This document shows, one piece after another, positions 1-7,753 of a stretch of DNA of 8,260 nucleotides; the first letter of the stretch is position 1; the number at the start of each line of letters is the position of its first letter. The notes under the pieces were generated by a model. The model was given only the letters and a program-made list of their open reading frames with translations, was not told the DNA's origin and did no database searches. The DNA is from Halobacteroidaceae bacterium (lineage in GTDB: Bacteria > Bacillota > Halanaerobiia > B1SED10-174): assembly GCA_003550445.1 (NCBI GenBank), contig PUKG01000276.1, positions 1 through 8,260 on the forward strand. The letters are read 5' to 3'. The translations under genes were made by a program, and so were the position numbers.

Positions 1-1602
1 GCCATTGCCGAACAGCGCCTTGCGGCAGAATTTAACCAACCTGACTTAAAAATAATTGATCACTATACCTACATGTATGCCGGAGACGGGTGTATGATGG
101 AAGGCATTACCAGTGAGGCTGCTTCCCTTGCAGGTCATCTGGGCTTAAATAAATTAATCTGTTTTTACGATGATAACGAAATAACCATTGATGGACCAAC
201 GGATTTAACATTTTCTGAGAAAGTTTGCAAAAGATTTAAAGCCTTTGGCTGGCAGGTTTTAACCGTTGAAGAGGGTCAGGATATCGAGAAAATAGCCGAA
301 GCAATATCTCAAGCAAAAGCCGATAAAGAAAAACCATCACTAATTAAAGTTAGGACAAAAATCGGTTATGGAAGCCCGGGCAAGGAAGGAAAGGCCGCAG
401 CTCACGGAGCACCTCTAGGGGCAGAAGAAGTTAAAGCCACTAAAGAAAACCTTGGCTGGCCGGTTGATAAAGAGTTTTTTATCCCTCCAGAGGTTAAAGC
501 TCATTTTGAGGAACTTCAGAGAAAACTTGAAATGGGTAAGAAAGAATGGGAAAAGCGGTGGAAGGATTATAAAACCCGTTACCCTGAAAAAGCGGCAGAA
601 TGGGAAAAGTGGCACGATCCCCGCTTGCCAGAAGAGTTGAATAAAAAAGAACTGGTTGATTTTAAGGATCCAGTCGCAACCCGGGCAGCTTCGGGAGAAA
701 TAATGCAAAAGCTGGTTGAATTTCTTCCCAATATGTTTGGAGGATCTGCAGATTTAAATGCTTCTACCAAGACTTATCTTAAAGGAAAAGGTGATTTTAC
801 CCGGGAGAACCGAAAAGGAAACAATGTTTATTTTGGAGTAAGGGAGCATGCAATGGCTGGAATTGTTAATGGAATTGCCGTTCATGGTGGGCTTCGCCCA
901 TTTGCATCTACATTCCTGGTTTTTTCTGATTACATGAAACCCTCAATTCGTCTTGCGGCACTTTCGAAAATTCCTGTAGTTTTTGTGTTTACCCATGATA
1001 GTATTGGGGTTGGAGAGGATGGGCCAACCCATCAGCCGATAGAACATCTTGCAATGCTTCGTTCAATCCCCAACCTTAATGTCTTAAGACCTGCAGATGG
1101 AAGAGAAACTGAAACAGCATGGAAAAAAGCCCTTCAGCGTCAGGATGGACCTACGGCATTAATTTTAACGAGACAGAAATTGCCTCAGCTTGAAGGAAGT
1201 TCCCGAGATGCGGGCCGGGGAGCATATGTAATAACCGAGACAAAAGGGAAGGATCCCGATATTATCCTTTTGGCCAGCGGTTCGGAAGTTAAATTGATTG
1301 TTGAAGCCAAAGAAGAACTGGAAAAGGAAGGCTTTGCTGTGAGAGCAGTGAGTGTAATGAGTTGGGAGCTTTTTGAGGAGCAGCCCGAGGAGTACAAGAA
1401 TCAGGTCCTTCCTCAAGGAAAGAAGAAACGCCTGGCAGTTGAAGCAGCTTACCCAATGGGCTGGGAGCGTTTTGTTGGCCCAGAAGGTGAGATTTTGGGA
1501 ATTAATGAATTTGGCCTCTCCGCTCCCGGCGACGTTGTTATGGCGGAGAAGGGATTTACAGTGGATAAAGTTGTTGACATTGCAAAAAAAATATTGGGTT
1601 AA
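1..1602 (+). CDS. tkt: Transketolase, C-terminal ~533 residues (5' end outside window)
   Basis: Thiamine-diphosphate enzyme of the non-oxidative pentose phosphate pathway, cytoplasmic, moving two-carbon ketol units between sugar phosphates. The reading frame is open from base 1, so the gene is partial; the ATG at 73 is internal, inside the conserved block before the cofactor motif. The cofactor motif is G28-D-G followed by N59, the same spacing as D155/N185 of E. coli TktA. The pyrimidine-binding domain begins near residue 222. It carries the catalytic Glu282 (V-R-E-H-A-M), His332 (T-H-D-S), Asp340 and His344 (G-E-D-G-P-T-H-Q), and phosphate-binding Arg391 (T-R-Q). Spacings of these match E. 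coli E411, H461, D469, H473 and R520. The C-terminal domain spans about 407-533. By this alignment roughly 126 residues are missing upstream. A charged, Lys/Glu/Trp-rich helical linker at about 163-205 is usual for the family. No active-site residue visible here is lost. It is a single-chain transketolase, not the split two-subunit form. Confidence 0.97.
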   Translation, partial: AIAEQRLAAEFNQPDLKIIDHYTYMYAGDGCMMEGITSEAASLAGHLGLNKLICFYDDNEITIDGPTDLTFSEKVCKRFKAFGWQVLTVEEGQDIEKIAEAISQAKADKEKPSLIKVRTKIGYGSPGKEGKAAAHGAPLGAEEVKATKENLGWPVDKEFFIPPEVKAHFEELQRKLEMGKKEWEKRWKDYKTRYPEKAAEWEKWHDPRLPEELNKKELVDFKDPVATRAASGEIMQKLVEFLPNMFGGSADLNASTKTYLKGKGDFTRENRKGNNVYFGVREHAMAGIVNGIAVHGGLRPFASTFLVFSDYMKPSIRLAALSKIPVVFVFTHDSIGVGEDGPTHQPIEHLAMLRSIPNLNVLRPADGRETETAWKKALQRQDGPTALILTRQKLPQLEGSSRDAGRGAYVITETKGKDPDIILLASGSEVKLIVEAKEELEKEGFAVRAVSVMSWELFEEQPEEYKNQVLPQGKKKRLAVEAAYPMGWERFVGPEGEILGINEFGLSAPGDVVMAEKGFTVDKVVDIAKKILG

Positions 1603-1605
1603 CTC

Positions 1606-1634
1606 TTGGGCCGGAGTTTTTAGCTCCGGCCCAA
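1606..1634 (+). terminator. GC-rich hairpin after tkt, possible terminator without a U-tract
   Basis: Three bases after the tkt stop codon an 11-bp perfect inverted repeat (1606-1616 pairing with 1624-1634, TTGGGCCGGAG with its reverse complement) encloses a 7-base T-rich loop. Position and stability fit an intrinsic terminator or a 3'-end-protecting hairpin for the tkt transcript. The odd point is that it is followed on the + strand by an A-rich run (AAAAAGAAAAA), not T residues. On the - strand the base run after the stem is also not T-rich, so it is not a canonical intrinsic terminator in either direction. The next T-run on the + strand starts about 20 bases further on, at 1655. Confidence 0.5.
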
Positions 1635-1701
1635 AAAGAAAAATTATGAAAAAGTTTTTTGTAGAGGGAAAATATCTTTTAAGGTAGCCGATTCAGGAGG
1701 G

Positions 1702-1727
1702 AATCCGGGTAGACAATTCCGGGTGAC
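1702..1727 (+). repeat. Imperfect tandem 13-bp direct repeat in the leader of gene A
   Basis: Two adjacent 13-mers, AATCCGGGTAGAC (1702-1714) and AATTCCGGGTGAC (1715-1727), differ only by a shifted T and A. A third CCGGGT lies at 1739-1744. The repeats sit about 45-70 bases before the gene A start and could be an operator or part of an RNA structure. Chance is also possible, since the repeat is short and occurs in a G-rich stretch. Confidence 0.3.
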
Positions 1728-1772
1728 TTTTTTCTGGGCCGGGTAAGTTCTTTTAGGGGGGAATATTTTCTG

Positions 1773-3410
1773 ATGGGTTTTAAGGCCGTGATTTTTTTAT
1801 TGGTTTTTTTGGCTTCAAGCGGCTTGAGTTCTGCCCAGGATGATTGGCCAACAGGATGGTCTCGAGAAGAAACCATGGCCAGCCTTGGCCGTTATTCAAC
1901 AGATTACACTGTGGAAATAACGAGGGATGGGAAAAAGTTAATTGCGGGTTTTCTTGGAAACAGTATAAACAATATAAGCCTTTCTTTATTTGAAAACGGG
2001 GAGCAGATTTATACTTCTGACGTATTTTTCAATGCAATCCAGCCGGAACTTTTAGTTGATAGCCGGGGAGATCGACATCTTTTTTGGGTTCAGCGAGATC
2101 GCACAGTTGAGCGCCTCCTCTACACCAAAATTGATGGGGATGGAAGTTTGGTAACTGACAGCCTTGTATTAAGGGAAAGTTCTTCTCGAATTAGTGGTGT
2201 TAATGCTCGAGAAGGAGAAGAGGGAATTATTCACATTATCTGGTCTGATGTGGAACGCCCCCTGGGGGTTTTAATGCACAGTGTAGTTAGTGATGGCCAA
2301 ATTTTTAGAGAAACTCAGGTTCTCCTTGAGGATGAATTACGTTTAACAAACAGCACTTTTGTTTTTGACGGAGAAGGGAACATTAATCTTTTCTGGCGAA
2401 AAGTTGATGGGTGGGAAATGAACTGTTATTTCCAGCAGTTTTCTCCTGCAGGAAATCCTTCAGGGGAACCCAAAAATATTGCCACAATCTCTTCACTTGA
2501 TGGTGATAGAAGCCCCTTTATTGATGGGCAATTGGAAGCTTTTTTTGATGAGGAAGGAAAAATCAGCCTTGTTTTTTCCCAGCAGGACCGGGAGCGGGGT
2601 ATGGAAATTGGACATTTTTCTTTGGTAGTAATAGAAGACGGGGAGATTACTCGCGGCCCGGAAAGAATTTCCCCCAGCTTTCCTCGCTTAAGAACTATTG
2701 ATGTGGAAATGAATTCAGAGAGTTACCATCTGGCCTGGGTTCATTTGCAGGGAGGAAGGTATCGACCCTTTTACCTCCAGGTTTCCCGAGATGGGGAAAT
2801 AAAATATGGTCCGCAACCCATGGATATTACAACTTCAGGTGGCTTTAACCCGTCAATTTTAAGGGTGGGAGAAAATATCCATTATTTCTGGCAGCGTAGC
2901 GAGAATGAAATTGGGCAATTAAAAGTTTTAAGCAGAAATAATGCCAATCCTCAGTCTGCTCCTTTGGGTTATCAACTGGGGCTTGGCCTGCGCAACCCTC
3001 ACCTTGGTTTTCTTTATGTAATGGGGGTAGGGTTGATTTATGGGGCCTTATTAACTCTTGTAACCAAGTTCCTGGCTCCAGTTGCAACCTATTTAATTGT
3101 TGCCCTTGCCAGTAGGTGGAAATTAATTGGGAACCTGGAAAGATTTCCGATACACGGGGCCTTGGTTTTAATGGCAGGATTGTTTTTGTTTCAGGACACT
3201 CCTCTTGATTTTATTTCCCTGGAATGGTCCGGCCGGTTTTTTCCTTTCCTGGCCGGGGGATTAGCCTCAATATTTTCTATTCTGATGAAAATAGGGGAAA
3301 AGCGCTGGTTAAAGCTGGATAATGCAATGGGCTGGATATTCTTTATGGTTTTGTGGGTTTATTGGTATACTTTTTTTACCCTGATCCCTCATTTAATAAT
3401 TACATCATAA
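1773..3410 (+). CDS. Protein A: secreted propeller-like repeat protein with C-terminal membrane domain, unknown function
   Basis: 545 residues; I do not recognise a named family. The ATG at 1773 has AGGGGGG 11 bases upstream and directly begins a signal peptide: hydrophobic core about 5-17 and likely cleavage after S-S-A at residue 21. The mature N-terminus has a W-P-x-G-W-S motif (25-30). Residues about 50-375 hold seven repeats with a core like D-x-x-G-x-h-H-h-h-W, near 51-60, 95-105, 147-157, 199-208, 259-268, 313-322 and 365-373. The period of about 50-60 residues suits a seven-bladed beta-propeller of sialidase/Asp-box-like type. A G-L-G-L-R-N-P motif (403-409) leads into about five membrane segments (411-431, 433-447, 459-474, 489-506, 518-540), ending in Y-W-Y-T-F-F-T-L-I-P-H. 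Predicted topology (inference) puts the propeller outside the membrane. It is a diverged paralogue of the gene after polA. Role could be ligand sensing, adhesion or envelope assembly; no catalytic motif is evident. Confidence 0.85.
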   Translation: MGFKAVIFLLVFLASSGLSSAQDDWPTGWSREETMASLGRYSTDYTVEITRDGKKLIAGFLGNSINNISLSLFENGEQIYTSDVFFNAIQPELLVDSRGDRHLFWVQRDRTVERLLYTKIDGDGSLVTDSLVLRESSSRISGVNAREGEEGIIHIIWSDVERPLGVLMHSVVSDGQIFRETQVLLEDELRLTNSTFVFDGEGNINLFWRKVDGWEMNCYFQQFSPAGNPSGEPKNIATISSLDGDRSPFIDGQLEAFFDEEGKISLVFSQQDRERGMEIGHFSLVVIEDGEITRGPERISPSFPRLRTIDVEMNSESYHLAWVHLQGGRYRPFYLQVSRDGEIKYGPQPMDITTSGGFNPSILRVGENIHYFWQRSENEIGQLKVLSRNNANPQSAPLGYQLGLGLRNPHLGFLYVMGVGLIYGALLTLVTKFLAPVATYLIVALASRWKLIGNLERFPIHGALVLMAGLFLFQDTPLDFISLEWSGRFFPFLAGGLASIFSILMKIGEKRWLKLDNAMGWIFFMVLWVYWYTFFTLIPHLIITS

Positions 3411-3485
3411 AGTCCAATAAAGAAAAGGATTTACAGGGAAGTTTTTTTCCGAAGATCGTATAAGTTAGACTGGGAGTTGATACCC
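3411..3485 (+). other. Short spacer between gene A and polA
   Basis: The 75-bp gap has no hairpin followed by a T-run; the only inverted repeat is GGAA/TTCC (3437-3440 and 3447-3450) around a T-rich loop, too weak to be a terminator. A TATAAG hexamer at 3459-3464 resembles a -10 box, but the nearest -35-like sequence, TTTACA at 3430, is 23 bases away, which is too far. Gene A and polA may therefore be co-transcribed, or polA may have a weak promoter of its own here. Confidence 0.3.
3472..3476 (+). promoter_or_regulatory. Ribosome binding site that decides the polA start
   Basis: GGGAG lies 9 bases before the TTG at 3486, a normal spacing. The earlier in-frame TTG at 3477 directly abuts this GGGAG, leaving no spacer, so it should not be used. 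The choice shortens the protein by three residues. Confidence 0.7.
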
Positions 3486-6059
3486 TTGACAAAAAAATCG
3501 TTTATTATTGACGGGCACAGCCTTGCTCACCGTTGTTTTTATGCCATGCCCCCTCTTGCTACCCGGGGAAAACCTATGGGGGCAGTTTTTGGGATGGCAA
3601 AAATTCTTCTGAAAATCCTGACTGAGGAAAACCCCGATTTTTTGGGGGTTGCCTTTGATCACCCCAGCCCTACTTTCCGACACAGGGAGTTTCCAGATTA
3701 CAAGGCCCAAAGAGAAAAAACCCCCGATGATTTGCGACCTCAGTTCGATGATTTGAAAAGGCTATTGGAGGTCATGGGGATACCCATTTACGAGGTAGAG
3801 GGTTTTGAAGCAGATGATGTTCTGGGAAGTCTGGCCCAGGAATTTAAGGAGAAAAATTATGAAACCTATATTATCACTGGAGATAAGGATACCTTTCAAC
3901 TGGTCGATGAAAAAATCAGGGTCAGGTATACCCAACGGGGAATAACGGAAACTGTGGATTATACCCCGGAGCAGTTAGAGAAAAGGTACGGTCTTAAACC
4001 CCATCAACTAATTGATGTAAAAGCTCTAATGGGGGATAGTTCTGACAACATCCCGGGAGTTCCCGGGGTAGGTGAAAAAACTGCAATCCAATTAATAAAA
4101 AAATACGGGAATCTGGAAAAGGTCCTGGAAAACAGAAGCGAAATTAAAGGAAAAAGGGGTCAGGCAATAGAGGATAGTAAAGACCTGGTCTTATTAAACA
4201 AAAAACTTGTAACCATTGATACCGGTCTTAAATTAGAAATTGGTTCCGACCTGGAAAACTTTTCATCCCCTCCCTGGGCCGAACTTGGGGAGCTTTTCCG
4301 GGAGTGGCAATTTTCCAGCCTTTTAAACTCTCTCCCACTTGAAGAAGGGGAACTCCCTGAAAAAGAAGATGTGGAGTTTTTGGAAATAAAAAATGAAGAA
4401 GACTGGTCAAATAACAAAAATAAGTTTAAAGCCCGATCTCCACTGCCAATAACCTGGACGTTGAAAGGGGAACGACCCCTTGAGTTCAAATTGGATAAAC
4501 TTGCAGTAGGGGGGAAGGAAGGAGAATTTGTTTTTTCTGGAGGATGGCTTCCAAACGAAATATGGGAATTTCTCTCTAATCCAGAGTTGCCAAAGCTTGG
4601 CCATAACATTAAGCCGGTTTACCGTTTATTAGAAATTAAGGGAGAGCTATTTGATACATCCCTTGCAGTATATCTGCAGGAACCGGGAAATGCTCCCCCG
4701 GAGTTAGGCCAGCTAGTTGAAAGAATTTGTGGAGAGACAATTGAGGATGAGAAAAGTTCGGAGAATCTTGCCCGGATGGTTCATTACCTACCGGAAATTG
4801 AAAACAATCTAAAAGAAGACCTGGAAAAAAATGAGGTCTTTGAAGTTCTCAAAAAAGTGGAAACTCCACTGATTCCAGTGCTTGCAGAAATGGAAGCAAA
4901 TGGGATAAAAATTGATCTGGAATTTTTGGATAAATTGTCAGGAGAATTGGAAAATCGCCTGGGAGATATCAAGGAAGAGGTGTTCGATTTAGCAGGGAGG
5001 GAGTTTAACCTTAACTCGCCAAAACAGCTAGGGGAAGTCCTTTTCGAGGAACTGGAACTCCCGGTTCTCAAACGAACCAAAACCGGTTACGGAACAGGGG
5101 CAGATATTCTGGAGAAATTAAAAGATCACCACCCCATTATCGAATATATCCTTGAATACCGACAATTAGCGAAATTAAAATCAACCTATGTTGATTCCCT
5201 TCCCGGACTTGTTAATGAAAAAACCGGGCGCCTTCACACTTCTTTCCACCAGAATGTTACTGCGACAGGACGGCTGAGCAGTTCGGAACCCAACCTGCAA
5301 AATATCCCCATTAGAACTCTCGAAGGGCAGAAAATTCGCCGGGCTTTTGTTGCAGATAAGGGAAATCTCCTCCTTGCTGCAGATTATTCTCAGATTGAAC
5401 TTAGGGTTCTGGCTCATATGGTTGGTGAAGGTGGTTTGCGTCGAGCTTTTTCAGAGGGCCTTGATATTCATACCCAAACTGCAAGCGAGGTTTTCGGGGT
5501 CGCCCCGGAAGAAGTAAATGCAGAGTTGCGGCGAAGGGCAAAGGTTATTAATTTTGGTCTGGCTTACGGAATGTCTGCTTATGGGCTTTCCCAGGATTTA
5601 AATGTCTCTCAGGAAGAGGCAAAGGAATATATGGATCGTTACTTTGACCGTTTCCCTGGAATGAAAGAGTATATTAATAAATGCATTTCCCAGGCTAAAG
5701 AAAAGGGATATGTTGAAACCTTGTTAAAAAGAAAAAGGTATTTACCGGATATCAACCACCGGGTTCCCCATCGGCGGAATTTTGCTGAAAGGATGGCTAT
5801 CAACACCCCCATCCAGGGAACTGCCGCCGACATTATGAAACTGGCCATGTTAAAGGTTGATAAAGAAATGGAAAAGTGGCCTGAAGTTAGGATGCTTTTA
5901 CAGGTCCACGATGAGCTGGTTTTGGAAGTACCGGGGAAAGATATTGCAAAGGTTGGAGAAAAGGTAGCCCAGGCAATGGAAGAAGCAATAACTCTTGCTG
6001 TGCCCCTGGAGGTTGAGCTAAAAATGGGGTCCAACTGGATGGATATGGAGGATTTTTAA
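3486..6059 (+). CDS. polA: DNA polymerase I, active 5' nuclease and polymerase, degenerate 3'-5' exonuclease
   Basis: 857 residues from the TTG at 3486 (start chosen by the GGGAG at 3472). Pol I fills repair gaps and removes RNA primers of Okazaki fragments. The 5' nuclease domain (about 1-290) has D9 (I-D-G-H-S), R16, F-D-H at 57, the Y-K-x-x-R motif at 72-76, E-A-D-D at 108-111, T-G-D-K-D at 131-135 and the helix-hairpin-helix block G-D-S-S-D-N-I-P-G from 183; it looks fully active. The middle domain (about 295-418) has the 3'-5' exonuclease fold region but lacks the acidic residues: the F-D-T-E-T site is replaced by I-T-W-T-L and the N-L-K-Y-D site by N-I-K-P-V. No proofreading is expected, as in Bacillus and Thermus enzymes. 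The polymerase domain has T-G-R-L-S-S (594-599), motif A D633-Y-S, the O helix K686/F690/Y694 and motif C H-D-E (808-810). Phe690 occupies the position that disfavours dideoxynucleotides in Pol I. Followed after 19 bases by gene B, probably co-transcribed. Confidence 0.97.
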   Translation: MTKKSFIIDGHSLAHRCFYAMPPLATRGKPMGAVFGMAKILLKILTEENPDFLGVAFDHPSPTFRHREFPDYKAQREKTPDDLRPQFDDLKRLLEVMGIPIYEVEGFEADDVLGSLAQEFKEKNYETYIITGDKDTFQLVDEKIRVRYTQRGITETVDYTPEQLEKRYGLKPHQLIDVKALMGDSSDNIPGVPGVGEKTAIQLIKKYGNLEKVLENRSEIKGKRGQAIEDSKDLVLLNKKLVTIDTGLKLEIGSDLENFSSPPWAELGELFREWQFSSLLNSLPLEEGELPEKEDVEFLEIKNEEDWSNNKNKFKARSPLPITWTLKGERPLEFKLDKLAVGGKEGEFVFSGGWLPNEIWEFLSNPELPKLGHNIKPVYRLLEIKGELFDTSLAVYLQEPGNAPPELGQLVERICGETIEDEKSSENLARMVHYLPEIENNLKEDLEKNEVFEVLKKVETPLIPVLAEMEANGIKIDLEFLDKLSGELENRLGDIKEEVFDLAGREFNLNSPKQLGEVLFEELELPVLKRTKTGYGTGADILEKLKDHHPIIEYILEYRQLAKLKSTYVDSLPGLVNEKTGRLHTSFHQNVTATGRLSSSEPNLQNIPIRTLEGQKIRRAFVADKGNLLLAADYSQIELRVLAHMVGEGGLRRAFSEGLDIHTQTASEVFGVAPEEVNAELRRRAKVINFGLAYGMSAYGLSQDLNVSQEEAKEYMDRYFDRFPGMKEYINKCISQAKEKGYVETLLKRKRYLPDINHRVPHRRNFAERMAINTPIQGTAADIMKLAMLKVDKEMEKWPEVRMLLQVHDELVLEVPGKDIAKVGEKVAQAMEEAITLAVPLEVELKMGSNWMDMEDF

Positions 6060-6078
6060 CTAGGAAAGGAGATGGCCC

Positions 6079-7740
6079 GTGAAAAGGTTAATTGGGCTGA
6101 TTGTGATTTTTTCCTTTTTGTTATCCGGAGCCGCTCAGGCCAGACAGCAAGAGTGGCCTGAAGGGTGGTCAGAAGAAACCTCTGTTGGGCAGTACAGTAT
6201 CTTTTCCCAGAGGTTTGGGGTAGCTTTTGCCCCGGACCGGGAACTATTCTTTATTGCTGGGTTAATTGGGCATAGGGGAAATATGGAACTTGTAATTGAT
6301 TTTCTAAAACTTGATGAGAAACCCCAACATCAGAAAAGAGTTTTGGTAAATGATAATATTTATTTTGCCGATTTTCCCAAAGTTTTTATTGGAAGTAATG
6401 GAAAAATAATTGTTTCCTGGGTGGAGGAAGTAAATCGGGAAAGGCATTTGAAGTATAGGGTTTTTTCTTCTCAGGGCGATTTTCTGGAAGAAAAAACCAT
6501 TCTTGAAACTCCAAGGAGAATAAGCAATGTTTATGGGAAGACTGATAGGGAGGGGAGAGTGCACCTTACCTGGACGGGTTTAGGGGAAACGGGTTTAGAA
6601 GTTCATTATTCCCGGATATCAGAAAAGGGACATTTAGAGTTTGGACCCTTTCAACTTACTTCTTCCGATAAGTTTTCTTACAGGGGCCTTGTTATTGGTG
6701 AGGAAGGATTTCTCAACCTGTTTTGGGTTGAACTTCATCCGGTTTCTGCAGATTTACAGTACCGTCGATTTAATCTCTCGGGAGAACCTGTTGGGCCAAT
6801 TAAGACAATATCCCAGGTTTCAATGATGGACCGGGCCGGCCTTCCGGTTTTGGAAATAAACTTAGATGCTACCAGAGACTCGGAAGGTAATATACACCTG
6901 GTTTGGAATGCCCAGGGAGATGGAGCAGCGCTATTTCGTTCGGGCTCGGATATTTTTTACGCCAGGTTCCAAAATGGGGAAATGGACAAAGGTCCCCATA
7001 ACCTTATTGCTTATTGGGCAGATGCCCATCGCCCGGCAATTGCTACCGGAGAAGACGGGATTTCCATTGCATGGGAAGACCATATCAGGTCTCCTGTTCG
7101 GATTGCTTTTTTTTCTACTGAAAGGGTTGGTGGAACTCCGACAGAACCTGTAAGTTTAAATATTGGAACCAACTCTGCTTTTTCCCCGCAAATTTTTCTT
7201 GATAATTATGGAAACGACCATGTTTTCTGGTATAATTTTTTTCAGGACCAGAGGATGATAGAGGTAAAAACAATTAATAACCGTTTTCCCGTTCGACCTT
7301 CCTTTTGGTATGTTGTTGGTCTGGGACTGGAAAACCCTTTACAGAGATTAGTATATATTCTTGGCCTTAACCTATTTCTTTCAATTCTTAACAGCCTTAC
7401 TCAGTTCCATTTCCTGGTTATTATCCTCCTTGGTCTGGGTTATTTGGGACAAATATTAGATCTACCGAAATATACCTGGCTTGTGGTTCTTACCGGTTTT
7501 GCTTTTATTTTCCTTCTGCAGGAAACCGGCTGGTATTACACCCCCAAATATGTTGACCAGGGCCTGGAACTTCTTAATGCCGCTCTGGCAGCAATATTTG
7601 CTATTTTTTTTGTTAGATCTTTCAAAGGTTGGGTAGGAATAAGGGATACCGTAGGGCAGTTTATTGTTTTCTGGCTATTTATTTACTGGCATACATTTTT
7701 TTCTTTTATTCCCCATTATATTCAGGATATAATCCCCTGA
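6079..7740 (+). CDS. Protein B: paralogue of protein A, secreted propeller-like repeats plus C-terminal membrane domain
   Basis: 553 residues, family not recognised. Starts at GTG with AAAGGAG ending 7 bases upstream. The signal peptide has K2-R3, a hydrophobic core about 4-16 and an A-Q-A site, with likely cleavage after residue 21, the same position as in protein A. W-P-E-G-W-S follows at 26-31. Seven repeat cores of the type D-x-x-G-x-h-H-h-x-W lie near 52-60, 105-114, 156-165, 207-216, 267-276, 323-332 and 375-384. This is nearly the same spacing as in protein A, including the longer fourth-to-fifth step of 60. G-L-G-L-E-N-P (414-420) introduces about five membrane segments (424-440, 444-460, 466-481, 495-512, 525-546), ending in Y-W-H-T-F-F-S-F-I-P-H. 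In the last segment 11 of 23 residues match protein A. Inferred topology: propeller outside, C-terminus in the cytoplasm. It is packed between polA and a small membrane protein gene in an apparent operon. No catalytic residues can be named; sensing, adhesion or an envelope role are possibilities only. Confidence 0.85.
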   Translation: MKRLIGLIVIFSFLLSGAAQARQQEWPEGWSEETSVGQYSIFSQRFGVAFAPDRELFFIAGLIGHRGNMELVIDFLKLDEKPQHQKRVLVNDNIYFADFPKVFIGSNGKIIVSWVEEVNRERHLKYRVFSSQGDFLEEKTILETPRRISNVYGKTDREGRVHLTWTGLGETGLEVHYSRISEKGHLEFGPFQLTSSDKFSYRGLVIGEEGFLNLFWVELHPVSADLQYRRFNLSGEPVGPIKTISQVSMMDRAGLPVLEINLDATRDSEGNIHLVWNAQGDGAALFRSGSDIFYARFQNGEMDKGPHNLIAYWADAHRPAIATGEDGISIAWEDHIRSPVRIAFFSTERVGGTPTEPVSLNIGTNSAFSPQIFLDNYGNDHVFWYNFFQDQRMIEVKTINNRFPVRPSFWYVVGLGLENPLQRLVYILGLNLFLSILNSLTQFHFLVIILLGLGYLGQILDLPKYTWLVVLTGFAFIFLLQETGWYYTPKYVDQGLELLNAALAAIFAIFFVRSFKGWVGIRDTVGQFIVFWLFIYWHTFFSFIPHYIQDIIP

Positions 7741-7753
7741 GGGAGGTATTTTG

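Larger units (their letters stand above)
1603..1772 (+). promoter_or_regulatory. Spacer between tkt and gene A, putative leader of gene A
   Basis: This 170-bp stretch separates tkt from gene A and is the most likely place for a promoter and 5' leader of the downstream genes. It holds the post-tkt hairpin, an A/T-rich part (about 1632-1680), and a G-rich part (about 1684-1761) with three copies of CCGGGT at 1705, 1719 and 1739. A short G-A-T-T-C / G-A-A-T-C stem can form at 1690-1705 around an AGGAGG loop. I could not find a -35/-10 pair with proper spacing, and the segment matches no riboswitch class I can recall. The ribosome binding site of gene A, AGGGGGG at 1755-1761, closes the region. 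Confidence 0.3.

Noticed and set aside
1646..1687. A 13-codon ATG reading frame after the tkt hairpin
   Set aside because: No ribosome binding site precedes it and it is too short to judge; the A/T-rich composition makes such frames likely by chance.
1684..1761. A known riboswitch upstream of gene A
   Set aside because: I compared the segment mentally with the common classes (c-di-GMP, c-di-AMP, SAM, TPP, THF, ZTP, fluoride, guanidine) and found no matching conserved core; a covariance-model search would be decisive.
3430..3464. TTTACA and TATAAG as a promoter for polA
   Set aside because: The spacer is 23 bases, too long, and no extended -10 TG is present; only the -10-like hexamer is reasonable.
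3486..3508. TTGACA (3486-3491) and TATTAT (3503-3508) as a promoter at the start of polA
   Set aside because: The spacer is only 11 bases, far from the usual 16-18, and the hexamers lie inside the coding sequence of polA.
4160..4609. A 149-codon open frame on the - strand inside polA
   Set aside because: It lies wholly opposite a well-conserved gene, has no ribosome binding site or recognisable protein features, and is explained by the composition of the polA coding strand.
5639..6034. A 131-codon open frame on the - strand opposite the polA polymerase domain
   Set aside because: It mirrors conserved polymerase motifs A-C on the other strand and shows no independent coding signs.
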